Source of the DNA: Lachnospiraceae bacterium
GTDB taxonomy: Bacteria > Bacillota > Clostridia > Lachnospirales > Lachnospiraceae
NCBI GenBank assembly: GCA_902363555.1
Contig: CABJAM010000002.1
Location: 186,001 to 250,000 of the forward strand
Length of the DNA stretch: 64,000 nt
Direction: 5' to 3'
Shown: piece after piece, positions 7,908 to 15,547 of the stretch
Layout: each line of letters begins with the position of its first letter
Numbering within the stretch: position 1 is the first letter of the stretch
Made by a program: the position numbers and the translations under genes
Notes under the pieces: generated by a model
What the model saw: only the letters and a program-made list of their open reading frames with translations
What the model was told of the DNA's origin: nothing
Databases searched by the model: none

Positions 7908-9572
7908 ATGCAATTATGTCAAAAGGAAATTAATATTATCGGGCATAAAAATCCGGACACGGATTCCATCTGTTCGGCCATCGCCTATGCCCAGTTGAAA
8001 AATAAAATAGAAATGAAAAATGGCGGCCACCGGCGTTACGTCGCTCGCCGCGCCGGACAGATCAGCGCCGAAACCGCCTATGTCCTCAACACCTTCCACA
8101 CAGAGGTGCCCTCCTACATCAATGATGTGCGTTCCCAGGTTTCCGATGCGATCCTGGACGAAAGCCAGAGCGTTACTGCGGACATGTCCCTTAAAAACGC
8201 CTGGAAAATTCTTACGGAACGTCATCTGGCCACCCTTCCGGTGATCAATGAGGACCATCATCTGGAAGGACTGATCACCCTGGGCGATATTGCCAAATCC
8301 TTCATGGGCGTTTACGGGAGCACCATATTATCTGAAGCCAGCACGCCCTACAAAAATATATTGGAAACTATCGAGGGCGAGCTGCTCGTGGGCGATATTG
8401 AGCAGAAGGTGACACGGGGCAAGGTGCTCATCGCCGCCGCCAATCCGGACCTCATGGAGGACTATATCGAGGAGGATGATATTGTCATTCTGGGCGACCG
8501 CTACGAATCCCAGCTCTGCGCCATTGAGATGAACGCCTCCTGCCTGATCATATGTATGGGCGCCGAGGTATCTCCGTCCATCCTCCAGTCCGCCGCTGAA
8601 AAAGGCTGTGCCATTATGAAAACCGGCTATGATACATTTATCACTGCCCGGCTGCTGAACCAGAGCATCCCCATCGCCCATTTTATGGTCCGGGATCATC
8701 TGATCACCTTCCAACTGGACAATTTTGTCGAGGACATTAAAACCATTATGGCAAAGAAGCGCCACCGGGATTTCCCGGTGCTGGACGGCGACGACCGTTT
8801 TATCGGCATGCTCTCCCGCCACAGTCTCATCGATATGGATAAAAAACAGTTGATCCTTGTGGATCACAATGAAAAATCTCAGGCCGTGGATGGGATCGAC
8901 GACGCCGATATTCTGGAGATCATCGATCACCACAAGCTGGGCCATGTGGAAACGCTGCGCCCGGTCAATTTCCGCAATCAGCCGGTGGGCTGCACCAGCA
9001 CGATCGTCTACATGCTTTATATGGAAAATCAGATTGAGATTCCAAAGGATACCGCCGGCCTTATGTGTTCCGCCATCATTTCCGATACGCTTTTATTCCG
9101 CTCGCCCACATGCACGCCGCTGGATAAGCGGGCGGCGCTGGCGCTGGCAAAGATTGCCGGGATCGATGCGGAAAGCTACGCAAAGGAAATGTTTAACGCC
9201 GGCAGCAACCTAAAGCATAAATCCGCAGAGGATATATTTTACCAGGACTTTAAAAAGTTCACCGCCGGCAAGCTCACCTTCGGTGTGGGCCAGATCACTT
9301 CCATGAATCAGGATGAACTGGACGAGATCAAGACCCGCATGATCCAGTATATGGAGCTGGCCAAGGAGCACCACGAGGTGGATATGATTTATTTTATGTT
9401 AACCAATATACTGTCTGAAGCTACCGAGCTGCTCTGCTACGGCTCCGGCGCGGTGGATACGGCGGCCAACGCCTTTTACCAGACGGCCGACGGCCCGGTC
9501 CTCCAGCTTCCAGGCGTGGTTTCCCGCAAAAAGCAGTTGATCCCCAAGTTGATGGGCGAATTACAGCAGTAA
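7908..9572 (+). CDS. Manganese-dependent inorganic pyrophosphatase with CBS/DRTGG regulatory insert (copy 2)
   Basis: This protein of about 554 residues is colinear with the preceding pyrophosphatase: GHKNPDTDS, CBS1, DRTGG, CBS2, VDHNE, IIDHHKLG, QPVGCTSTI, and RKKQLIPKL at the end. It lacks a loop of about 20 residues present in copy 1 just after the first DHH helix. All catalytic motifs are retained in both, so both are expected to be active. The pair most likely arose by tandem duplication and later diverged. The start ATG 7908 follows GTG 7905 in frame; AGAGGAGA lies at the proper distance for the ATG. Confidence 0.86.
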   Translation: MQLCQKEINIIGHKNPDTDSICSAIAYAQLKNKIEMKNGGHRRYVARRAGQISAETAYVLNTFHTEVPSYINDVRSQVSDAILDESQSVTADMSLKNAWKILTERHLATLPVINEDHHLEGLITLGDIAKSFMGVYGSTILSEASTPYKNILETIEGELLVGDIEQKVTRGKVLIAAANPDLMEDYIEEDDIVILGDRYESQLCAIEMNASCLIICMGAEVSPSILQSAAEKGCAIMKTGYDTFITARLLNQSIPIAHFMVRDHLITFQLDNFVEDIKTIMAKKRHRDFPVLDGDDRFIGMLSRHSLIDMDKKQLILVDHNEKSQAVDGIDDADILEIIDHHKLGHVETLRPVNFRNQPVGCTSTIVYMLYMENQIEIPKDTAGLMCSAIISDTLLFRSPTCTPLDKRAALALAKIAGIDAESYAKEMFNAGSNLKHKSAEDIFYQDFKKFTAGKLTFGVGQITSMNQDELDEIKTRMIQYMELAKEHHEVDMIYFMLTNILSEATELLCYGSGAVDTAANAFYQTADGPVLQLPGVVSRKKQLIPKLMGELQQ

Positions 9573-9591
9573 CTAATAAGGAGTACAATTT

Positions 9592-10203
9592 ATGTCAAAA
9601 CAACAATGGAAACCCGGAAATATGGTCTACCCGCTGCCGGCCGTGATGGTTAGCTGCGCAGATAAGGCCGGCAAAAATAATGTGATGACCGCCGCCTGGA
9701 CCGGCACCATCTGCTCGGACCCGCCCATGGTCTACGTGTCCATCCGGAAAAGCCGTTTTTCCCATCATATGATTGCAGAAACGAAGGAATATGTCATCAA
9801 CCTGACCACCGAAGCGCTGGCCCGCGCAACGGATTACGTTGGCGTAAAATCCGGTAAGGATATAGATAAATTCAAGGAAATGCGTCTGACGCCGGTGAAG
9901 GGAACCTTAACCTACGCCCCCATGATCGAAGAAAGCCCGGTATGTATTGAGTGCAAAGTGGAGCAGATCATGGAGCTGGGAAGCCACGATATGTTCATAG
10001 CCCGGGTCGTTGCTGTCCACGCCGACGAAGCTTATATGGACGACCGCGGCAGTTTTGATCTGTCTAAAGCGAAACCGCTTGTTTATTCCCACGGGCAGTA
10101 TTATGGCGTCGGAAAGCATATCGGAAAATTCGGCTATTCTGTGAAAAAGCGAACGTCAAACGGGAAAAAGAAGGCGTCCTATTTGAAAAAGAAATCAAAA
10201 TAA
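9592..10203 (+). CDS. Flavin reductase-like (FMN-binding split barrel) protein
   Basis: The 203-residue protein has the flavin reductase-like domain: 'PLPAVMVSCADKAGKNNVMTAAWTGTICSDPPMVYVSIRKSRFSH' is the classic N-terminal half that holds FMN. It is followed by 'YVINLTTEALARATDYVG' and a C-terminal strand set. The family includes NAD(P)H:flavin reductases and FMN-binding oxidoreductases of anaerobes. The final 20 residues are lysine-rich, beyond the usual domain end. It starts 19 bases after the second pyrophosphatase with an AAGGAG site, so it is probably in the same transcript; no functional tie to pyrophosphate is evident. Confidence 0.8.
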   Translation: MSKQQWKPGNMVYPLPAVMVSCADKAGKNNVMTAAWTGTICSDPPMVYVSIRKSRFSHHMIAETKEYVINLTTEALARATDYVGVKSGKDIDKFKEMRLTPVKGTLTYAPMIEESPVCIECKVEQIMELGSHDMFIARVVAVHADEAYMDDRGSFDLSKAKPLVYSHGQYYGVGKHIGKFGYSVKKRTSNGKKKASYLKKKSK

Positions 10204-10228
10204 CCGTTTAAGCTCCCTGAACGGTTAC
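10201..10228. repeat. Palindromic intergenic repeat
   Basis: TAACCGTTTAAG and CTGAACGGTTA form an imperfect inverted repeat overlapping the stop codon of the flavin reductase gene. It is a member of the dispersed palindrome family. Confidence 0.6.
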
Positions 10229-10252
10229 AGATAAAGAAAAGGATGGTTACCT

Positions 10253-11137
10253 GTGTCCGATAGAATACTTTATATTTCCGATCTGGATTGTACATTGCTA
10301 AACGATAACAGCAGCCTTTCCGCATATACGTTGGAAACGATCAACCAACTTGTGGAAAGCGGCCTGATGTTTACCTTTGCCTCGGCCCGCTCTTTAAGCT
10401 CCGCGTCCAGAACCATTCAGGGGCTGAAGCTGCGCCTGCCGGTGATCACTTATAACGGAACGTTTATACAGGATGCGGCTACCGGAGAGCGGCTGCATTC
10501 CTGCACCTTCACGCCAGATCAGCGCCGGGCAGTGGCCGGGATTCTGGAAAGCTCTCATATATCGCCCCTTGTCTACGCATTCATCGACGGGGAGGAAAAG
10601 CTGAGCTGGATCTCCGGCATGGAAAATCCCGGGGTGCGCCATTACTTAGGCAACCGCAGGGGCGACCGGCGGCTCCATCCGATTTCCCCCGAGGATTCAT
10701 CCTGCGCAGAATATGGCGCATCCAATCGTACTTTATACACTGGGGATATATTTTATTTCACCTGCATCGGCACCCGTGAGGAATTTATTCCGGTACGCCA
10801 GGCACTCAACCGGATCGATGGCATCCGCTGCTCACTCTGCGAAGAGCCCGGCCGCCCCGGCGAATACTGGTGCGAGATCATGCCGGCCCAGGCCAGCAAG
10901 GCCAACGCAGTAACAAGGCTGAAAAAAATTCTGGGCGCCGACAAAGTGATAACCTTTGGCGATGCCCAGAATGATCAGCCTATGTTTGAGGTTTCCGACG
11001 AATGCTATGCGGTTGCCAATGCCTGCGCGCAATTAAAGCAGATGGCTACCGGGATCATTGGCAGCAATACAGATGATGGTGTCGCACGGTATCTGTCGAA
11101 CCAGTGGACTTCCTCAAATCGTCATTTTATTCGTTGA
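10253..11137 (+). CDS. HAD superfamily phosphatase (Cof type)
   Basis: The 294-residue protein is a Cof-type (IIB) HAD hydrolase. Motif I is DLDCTLL with the two catalytic Asp residues, followed by the Cof-type LNDNSSLS. Motif II is TFASARS, the motif III Lys lies near 'KANAVTRLKK', and motif IV is GDAQNDQPMF. A type-II cap domain occupies about residues 85-190. Members dephosphorylate sugar phosphates, nucleotides or flavin precursors; the substrate is not predictable. Translation starts at GTG 10253. The 3' end overlaps the convergent flavodoxin-type gene by 11 bases. Confidence 0.82.
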   Translation: MSDRILYISDLDCTLLNDNSSLSAYTLETINQLVESGLMFTFASARSLSSASRTIQGLKLRLPVITYNGTFIQDAATGERLHSCTFTPDQRRAVAGILESSHISPLVYAFIDGEEKLSWISGMENPGVRHYLGNRRGDRRLHPISPEDSSCAEYGASNRTLYTGDIFYFTCIGTREEFIPVRQALNRIDGIRCSLCEEPGRPGEYWCEIMPAQASKANAVTRLKKILGADKVITFGDAQNDQPMFEVSDECYAVANACAQLKQMATGIIGSNTDDGVARYLSNQWTSSNRHFIR

Positions 11138-12113
11138 TATACTTATCAAAATTTTTATACTTATCCAGCATCTGAGGCAGCTTATCCTTCACAGCCATGA
11201 TCTTAGGTCCTGCAATGGAGCCAAAACCCTGGATTTCTGTCGTATGCTCGCGCAGCCCTTTAAAGGTTCCGCGGGCGCGTTCCTGCTGCTCCTTTGAAAA
11301 TTCCACCTTCAGTGTATCACCATCGAGGGAAAGCTTTCCTTCAATACCGCAGATCGGACATTCCACGGTCGTTGTTCCATTCACCGTTAAAAGATTCTGA
11401 TGGCAAACCGGGCAGGTTCCCTCAGGTCCATACCACTGGATCTCTTCATCCGGCTTTCCATAAGCCTCAGCGGTCAGTTTACCCATCTCGTGCACCTCGG
11501 ACATCAGCTTTTCATCCAGCACCGGATTGCCTTTGGGCCCCATGGCATGAGCATCATAATTGCCGATCACCTTCATCATTGGCGGGAAGCCAAACAGATG
11601 CATCGTGGCCGTTCCCATGGACACCCAGTTTGGCGTCGTTGCACCACCCACAGATATGTAGGATACATAGCGCTTTTTCAGACGATCTGCTGGGAAATCC
11701 TCAGCATTGCCGGGAGCCTCGCCGCTTTTTCTCTTATCCAGTACCCACTGGATGGCGGACACGTCGTGACGGCAAGAAAAACGGTCTACAAAATCTTTAA
11801 ACTGACCGACGGGCTGTAAAACATAGACCGGAGCGCCGACGATCAGGCAGTCAGCCTCACGAACGGCATCCTCCACCATCTGGAAATCATCCTTAATAAT
11901 ACAATCGTTATCTTTTCCCTTTTCCAGAGCTGTCGAACATGCGCCACAGCCGATACAGCGGCCAATATTCAGTCTCTGGGTGTTGATAAAACGCACCTGG
12001 GCATCCGGAGCCGCTTCTTTTGCGCCATACAGAGCTTCCTTCACAAGAATATCCGTATTGGCATTTACTTTACCGAAAGATAAGCCTAAAATCTTCTTAA
12101 AACATACCTCCAA
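11127..12113 (-). CDS. Flavodoxin-fold NAD(P)H-dependent oxidoreductase with zinc-ribbon-like tail
   Basis: The product has the NADPH-dependent FMN reductase/flavodoxin fold: ILGLSFGKVNANT (phosphate-binding loop), a RCIGCGACS cysteine cluster (CxxCxxC), then LIVGAPVYVLQP. A C-terminal extension carries two CPxC pairs (CPVCHQN and CPICGIE) suggesting a zinc ribbon. Family members reduce quinones, iron-sulfur partners or small electrophiles. The start is unclear. GGAGG is at the right place for ATG TTT, but that frame stops at once (TAA). The conserved frame offers TTG 12113, a far upstream TTG 12194, or a non-canonical ATT 12092. A one-base change near the start, or a rare start, should be considered. 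Confidence 0.72.
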   Translation of the reverse strand: MEVCFKKILGLSFGKVNANTDILVKEALYGAKEAAPDAQVRFINTQRLNIGRCIGCGACSTALEKGKDNDCIIKDDFQMVEDAVREADCLIVGAPVYVLQPVGQFKDFVDRFSCRHDVSAIQWVLDKRKSGEAPGNAEDFPADRLKKRYVSYISVGGATTPNWVSMGTATMHLFGFPPMMKVIGNYDAHAMGPKGNPVLDEKLMSEVHEMGKLTAEAYGKPDEEIQWYGPEGTCPVCHQNLLTVNGTTTVECPICGIEGKLSLDGDTLKVEFSKEQQERARGTFKGLREHTTEIQGFGSIAGPKIMAVKDKLPQMLDKYKNFDKYINE

Positions 12114-12138
12114 AATACATTTAATAATATTTTTGCAG

Positions 12139-12163
12139 CCGTTCAGTGGGGCCGAACTGTTAC
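12139..12163. repeat. Degenerate palindromic repeat in the oxidoreductase leader
   Basis: CCGTTCAG...CGAACTGTTAC forms a degenerate version of the dispersed GTAACCGTTCAG inverted repeat, just upstream of the flavodoxin-type gene on the minus strand. Confidence 0.45.
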
Positions 12164-12200
12164 GAACGAACTGCTGTTTTATTAAGTATAGCAATTAAAA

Positions 12201-12229
12201 AGCGCCGTGAATACCAAATTCACGACGCT
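12201..12229 (-). terminator. Intrinsic terminator of the dihydropyrimidinase gene
   Basis: A 12-base imperfect stem (AGCGTCGTGAAT / ATTCACGGCGCT on the minus strand) with a 5-base loop is followed by TTTTT. It lies 58 bases downstream of the dihydropyrimidinase stop. On the plus strand a weaker T-run also follows. Confidence 0.75.
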
Positions 12230-12286
12230 AATTTTTATGATTTTATCCTATTTTCCAAAATATTTTTTGTCATTTCAAAAATACAG

Positions 12287-13687
12287 CTAAAATTCACCTT
12301 GCAATTTCGACATATCTATCCTTCCCCGTTTCTGAAACTCTCCATACCCGGGTTCCTGCATCAGCTTCCCATTTTCCACCACAACCTGACCGCGGACCAT
12401 GGTCATCACCGGCCATCCGGTCACCTTAAAGCCCTCATAGGGCGTATAATCCACATTTTCATGGAGCAGTGACTTTGTGATGGTTACCTCCTTATGGGGA
12501 TCGATTAGCATAATATCCGCATCACTTCCCGGCCGCAGCGCGCCCTTTTTGGGATACAGCCCAAAAAGCCGGGCCGGATTTGTGCTGATGATCCGGGCAA
12601 ATTTCACGAGATTGATCCGCCCCTTTGCAACGCCCTCAGAAAAGACGAGGGGCACACGGGTTTCCACCCCCGGACCGCCATTGGGGCACAGAGTGAAATT
12701 ATCCCGGCCCAGCTCTTTACTGCCGTGGTAATTAAATGTGCAATGATCCGTAGCCACCACCTGGAGCGTGCCATCTTTGATATAGTTCCACAGCTTTTCC
12801 TGATTGGACTTATCCCGAAGCGGCGGGCTCATTATGTATTTCAGGCCCTCATCCCCCGGCAGCTCATAGCTTGTCTCATCCAGAAATAAATACTGAGGGC
12901 ACGTTTCGCCAAACACGTGCTGGCCTCTGGCTCTGGCTTCCTTAATGAGCTGTGCGCTGCGGGCGCTGGATACATGGACAATGTACAGCGGTGCGTCTCC
13001 GGCAGCTTCGGCCAGGGTGATCATTCTCAGCACTGATTCGTTTTCACAGGATTCCGGCCTTGAAAGGGCGTGATATTTGGGAGCGCACTTGCCCTCGCCG
13101 ACAAATTTTCTGCGCAGATAATTGATTGCCGCATCATTTTCACAATGCACCGTGGTGATTCCGCCCACATCCTTTAACCGCTTCATAACCTTTAAGGCCT
13201 CGGCGTCCTCCACCTTATAATCGTAAGTGAGATAAATTTTAAAACTGGGGTGTCCGTCGTCCGCCATGGATGCCATTTCCTCCAGAATATCCGCGTCCAC
13301 CTCCTGGACCACGCCGTGAAAGCCGTAATCAATAACGCATTTCCCGTCGGCATAACCGTGATACACCCCTGCCTGGTGGTGAAGGTCACACCCCTTCGGG
13401 CCAAAGCCCATATGGTCCACAATGGCCGTATTCCCGCCAAAGGCCGCCGCGATCGTACCTGTCGTAAAATCATCACTGGTCACATTGCTGCCCACATGCA
13501 GGTTAAAATGAGTGTGCCCGTCGATGCCCCCCGGAAGGACGATTTTTCCCTCGGCATCAATGACACGGTCCACCACATCGTTTATCTTTTCCTCAATACG
13601 GACGATTTTTCCGTCCTCGATCAATACATCCCCAAGAATCACTTCATCTTCAAGAACCACAGTTCCACATTTAATAAGTGTTTTCAA
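12287..13687 (-). CDS. hydA: Dihydropyrimidinase / D-hydantoinase
   Basis: The 466-residue amidohydrolase opens the ring of dihydrouracil/dihydrothymine or 5-substituted hydantoins. Metal ligands are visible in order: DGHTHFNL (two His), FKIYLTYDY (carboxylated Lys), VHCEN, YIVHVSS, and VATDHC (Asp). The C-terminal TxxPARLFGLYPKKG and VMTMVRGQVVVENG are typical of the family. I use TTG 13687 as start: AAGGAGC sits about 8 bases upstream and the family begins with the KTLIKCGTVV strand, whereas the upstream ATG would place the ribosome site inside the gene. No other pyrimidine-degradation gene is adjacent, so the physiological substrate is open. Confidence 0.86.
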   Translation of the reverse strand: MKTLIKCGTVVLEDEVILGDVLIEDGKIVRIEEKINDVVDRVIDAEGKIVLPGGIDGHTHFNLHVGSNVTSDDFTTGTIAAAFGGNTAIVDHMGFGPKGCDLHHQAGVYHGYADGKCVIDYGFHGVVQEVDADILEEMASMADDGHPSFKIYLTYDYKVEDAEALKVMKRLKDVGGITTVHCENDAAINYLRRKFVGEGKCAPKYHALSRPESCENESVLRMITLAEAAGDAPLYIVHVSSARSAQLIKEARARGQHVFGETCPQYLFLDETSYELPGDEGLKYIMSPPLRDKSNQEKLWNYIKDGTLQVVATDHCTFNYHGSKELGRDNFTLCPNGGPGVETRVPLVFSEGVAKGRINLVKFARIISTNPARLFGLYPKKGALRPGSDADIMLIDPHKEVTITKSLLHENVDYTPYEGFKVTGWPVMTMVRGQVVVENGKLMQEPGYGEFQKRGRIDMSKLQGEF

Positions 13688-13769
13688 AATACCCGCTCCT
13701 TTGGCCATATACCGCAAAATTTACGTTCGCATACGGACTGCACCGAAAACGCGCAGACAACTGTTACCA

Positions 13770-15101
13770 TTAACGCTCTTTATTGGCAAACTTCGTATAG
13801 TTCGGCAGCCATACAAGCTCCACCGTACCGATGGGGCCATTTCTCTGCTTAGCTATGATAATCTCCGATATATTTTTTTTATCGGTGTCCTTATTATAAT
13901 AATCATCGCGGTAAATAAACATCACCACGTCGGCATCCTGCTCAATGGCTCCGGACTCACGCAGGTCCGAAAGCATGGGCCGGTGATCCGGCCGGGTCTC
14001 GCAGGCACGGGACAACTGTGAGAGCGCGATCACCGGCGCGCTGATCTCCCTAGCCAGAGCCTTTAAGGACCGGGAAATATCAGAAATTTCCTGCTGTCTG
14101 GACTCGGTGCCCTTACCGCCGCCGGTCATCAACTGAAGGTAATCGATAATGACCAGGCCAAGATTATTTTCCAGCTTGAATTTACGGCACTTGGAGCGCA
14201 GCTCGGCAATGGAAATACCCGGCGTATCATCGATGATCAGCGGAGCTTCACTGATGACTCCCGCACTTTCAATGAGCTTTTCCCAATCCGCCTGAGACAG
14301 ATTACCGGTACGCATCGCCTGTGAGTCCACCTTGGATTCCATGGAAAGGACACGGTTGATCAACTGGTCCTTGGACATTTCCAGGCTGAAGATCGCCGTG
14401 GGCACTTTATTTCTCACGGCAACATATTGAGCAAGATTTAAAACAAACGCTGTTTTTCCCATGGAGGGTCGGGCGGCGATCAGAATCAGATCCGAGGGCT
14501 GCAGCCCGGAGGTTTTGTAATCCAGGTCGAGAAAGCCGGTAGATATACCGGTCACCGTGCCTTTGTTTTTAGCAGCGGCCTCGATCTTATTGATAACACT
14601 CAGCACAACCTCCTGGATCGGTACAAAATCGTCGGTACTTTTTTTCTGCAGCAGATCGAAAATGCGTTTTTCGGTGATATCCATGATATCATCCACCGGC
14701 TCCTTGTCCAGATAGCACATATTGGCAATCTCTTCATTGGCTTTGATCAAGCGCCGCAGCGCCGCCTTATCGGCCACCATCTGAGCATAATGCTTGACAT
14801 TGGTCGAAACGGTCACCTCATTTACCAGCTCGCTGATAAACTCCACGCTGTACAATTCCTCGGGAGCATCTTTTGTTTTCAGAGCCTCCGGCAATGTGAT
14901 CAGATCGACCGGTGTTCCGGTGTTATTAAGCTCCACCATCGTATCAAATAAAATACCATACTGACGCTGGTAAAAATCGTCACCGGAAATTATCTCAGAG
15001 GCTGTGACAATGGCATCCGCATCCATGATCATGGAACCGATGACTGCCCGCTCAGCCTCCGCGCTGTGGGGTAATATGCGCTTAATTAATGCTTCATCCA
15101 T
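13770..15101 (-). CDS. dnaB: Replicative DNA helicase DnaB
   Basis: The 443-residue helicase unwinds DNA at the replication fork. The N-terminal primase-interacting domain begins at 'LPHSAEAERAVIGSM'. The RecA-like ATPase shows Walker A ARPSMGKT, the SLEM motif with Arg, Walker B LGLVIIDYLQLM, and the DLRESGAIEQDADV motif near the end. Its ATG shares one base with the TAA of rplI (TAATG), the conserved Firmicutes order gdpP-rplI-dnaB. It is probably co-transcribed from a promoter upstream of gdpP. Confidence 0.96.
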   Translation of the reverse strand: MDEALIKRILPHSAEAERAVIGSMIMDADAIVTASEIISGDDFYQRQYGILFDTMVELNNTGTPVDLITLPEALKTKDAPEELYSVEFISELVNEVTVSTNVKHYAQMVADKAALRRLIKANEEIANMCYLDKEPVDDIMDITEKRIFDLLQKKSTDDFVPIQEVVLSVINKIEAAAKNKGTVTGISTGFLDLDYKTSGLQPSDLILIAARPSMGKTAFVLNLAQYVAVRNKVPTAIFSLEMSKDQLINRVLSMESKVDSQAMRTGNLSQADWEKLIESAGVISEAPLIIDDTPGISIAELRSKCRKFKLENNLGLVIIDYLQLMTGGGKGTESRQQEISDISRSLKALAREISAPVIALSQLSRACETRPDHRPMLSDLRESGAIEQDADVVMFIYRDDYYNKDTDKKNISEIIIAKQRNGPIGTVELVWLPNYTKFANKER

Positions 15102-15547
15102 TAGCTTTCTTTAACCTTCACTGTAAGCTGTGCCACCACCTTCGGGTGCACCTTGTAAGGAACGATCGTTGTGCCCAGTGTACGGATCGGCTCCGCAAGC
15201 TGGAGCTTCTTTTTATCAATTTCCAGACCTAACTGATCTTTGGCGGCCGCAGCGATTTCTTTTGTGGAAACAGAACCAAATGTTTTTCCGCCCTCGCCGG
15301 TCTTTATGGACACGGTCACAAATTTTTCTTTTAAATCCTCAGCAAATGCCTGCGCCTGCGCCAAAAGCTCCCTTGCCTGCTTTTCCTCGCTGGCTTTTTT
15401 TAATTTCAGATCATTGAGATTTTTTGCCGTAGCCTCGATTCCCAGCTTCTTCGGCAAAATAAAATTTCTTGCATAGCCGTCATTTACATTGACAAGCTCC
15501 CCTTTTTTTCCAAGTGTTTTCACATCTTCCAATAATATAACCTTCAT
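15101..15547 (-). CDS. rplI: 50S ribosomal protein L9
   Basis: The 148-residue protein is ribosomal L9. The N-terminal globular domain starts 'MKVILLEDVKTLGKKG', then 'VNVNDGYARNFILPKKLGIEAT', a long Lys/Ala-rich connecting helix (about residues 42-75), and a C-terminal RNA-binding domain ending in PHPKVV-like 'YKVHPKVVAQLTV'. It begins directly after the gdpP stop and its ribosome site GGAGAG lies within the last gdpP codons, so translation is coupled to gdpP; it overlaps dnaB by one base. Confidence 0.97.
   Translation of the reverse strand: MKVILLEDVKTLGKKGELVNVNDGYARNFILPKKLGIEATAKNLNDLKLKKASEEKQARELLAQAQAFAEDLKEKFVTVSIKTGEGGKTFGSVSTKEIAAAAKDQLGLEIDKKKLQLAEPIRTLGTTIVPYKVHPKVVAQLTVKVKES

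Noticed and set aside
6771..7913. Minus-strand frame of 380 codons opposite the first pyrophosphatase
   Set aside because: Antisense to conserved catalytic domains; composition typical of a shadow frame. The second copy shows a matching shadow at 8328-8945, as expected for paralogues.
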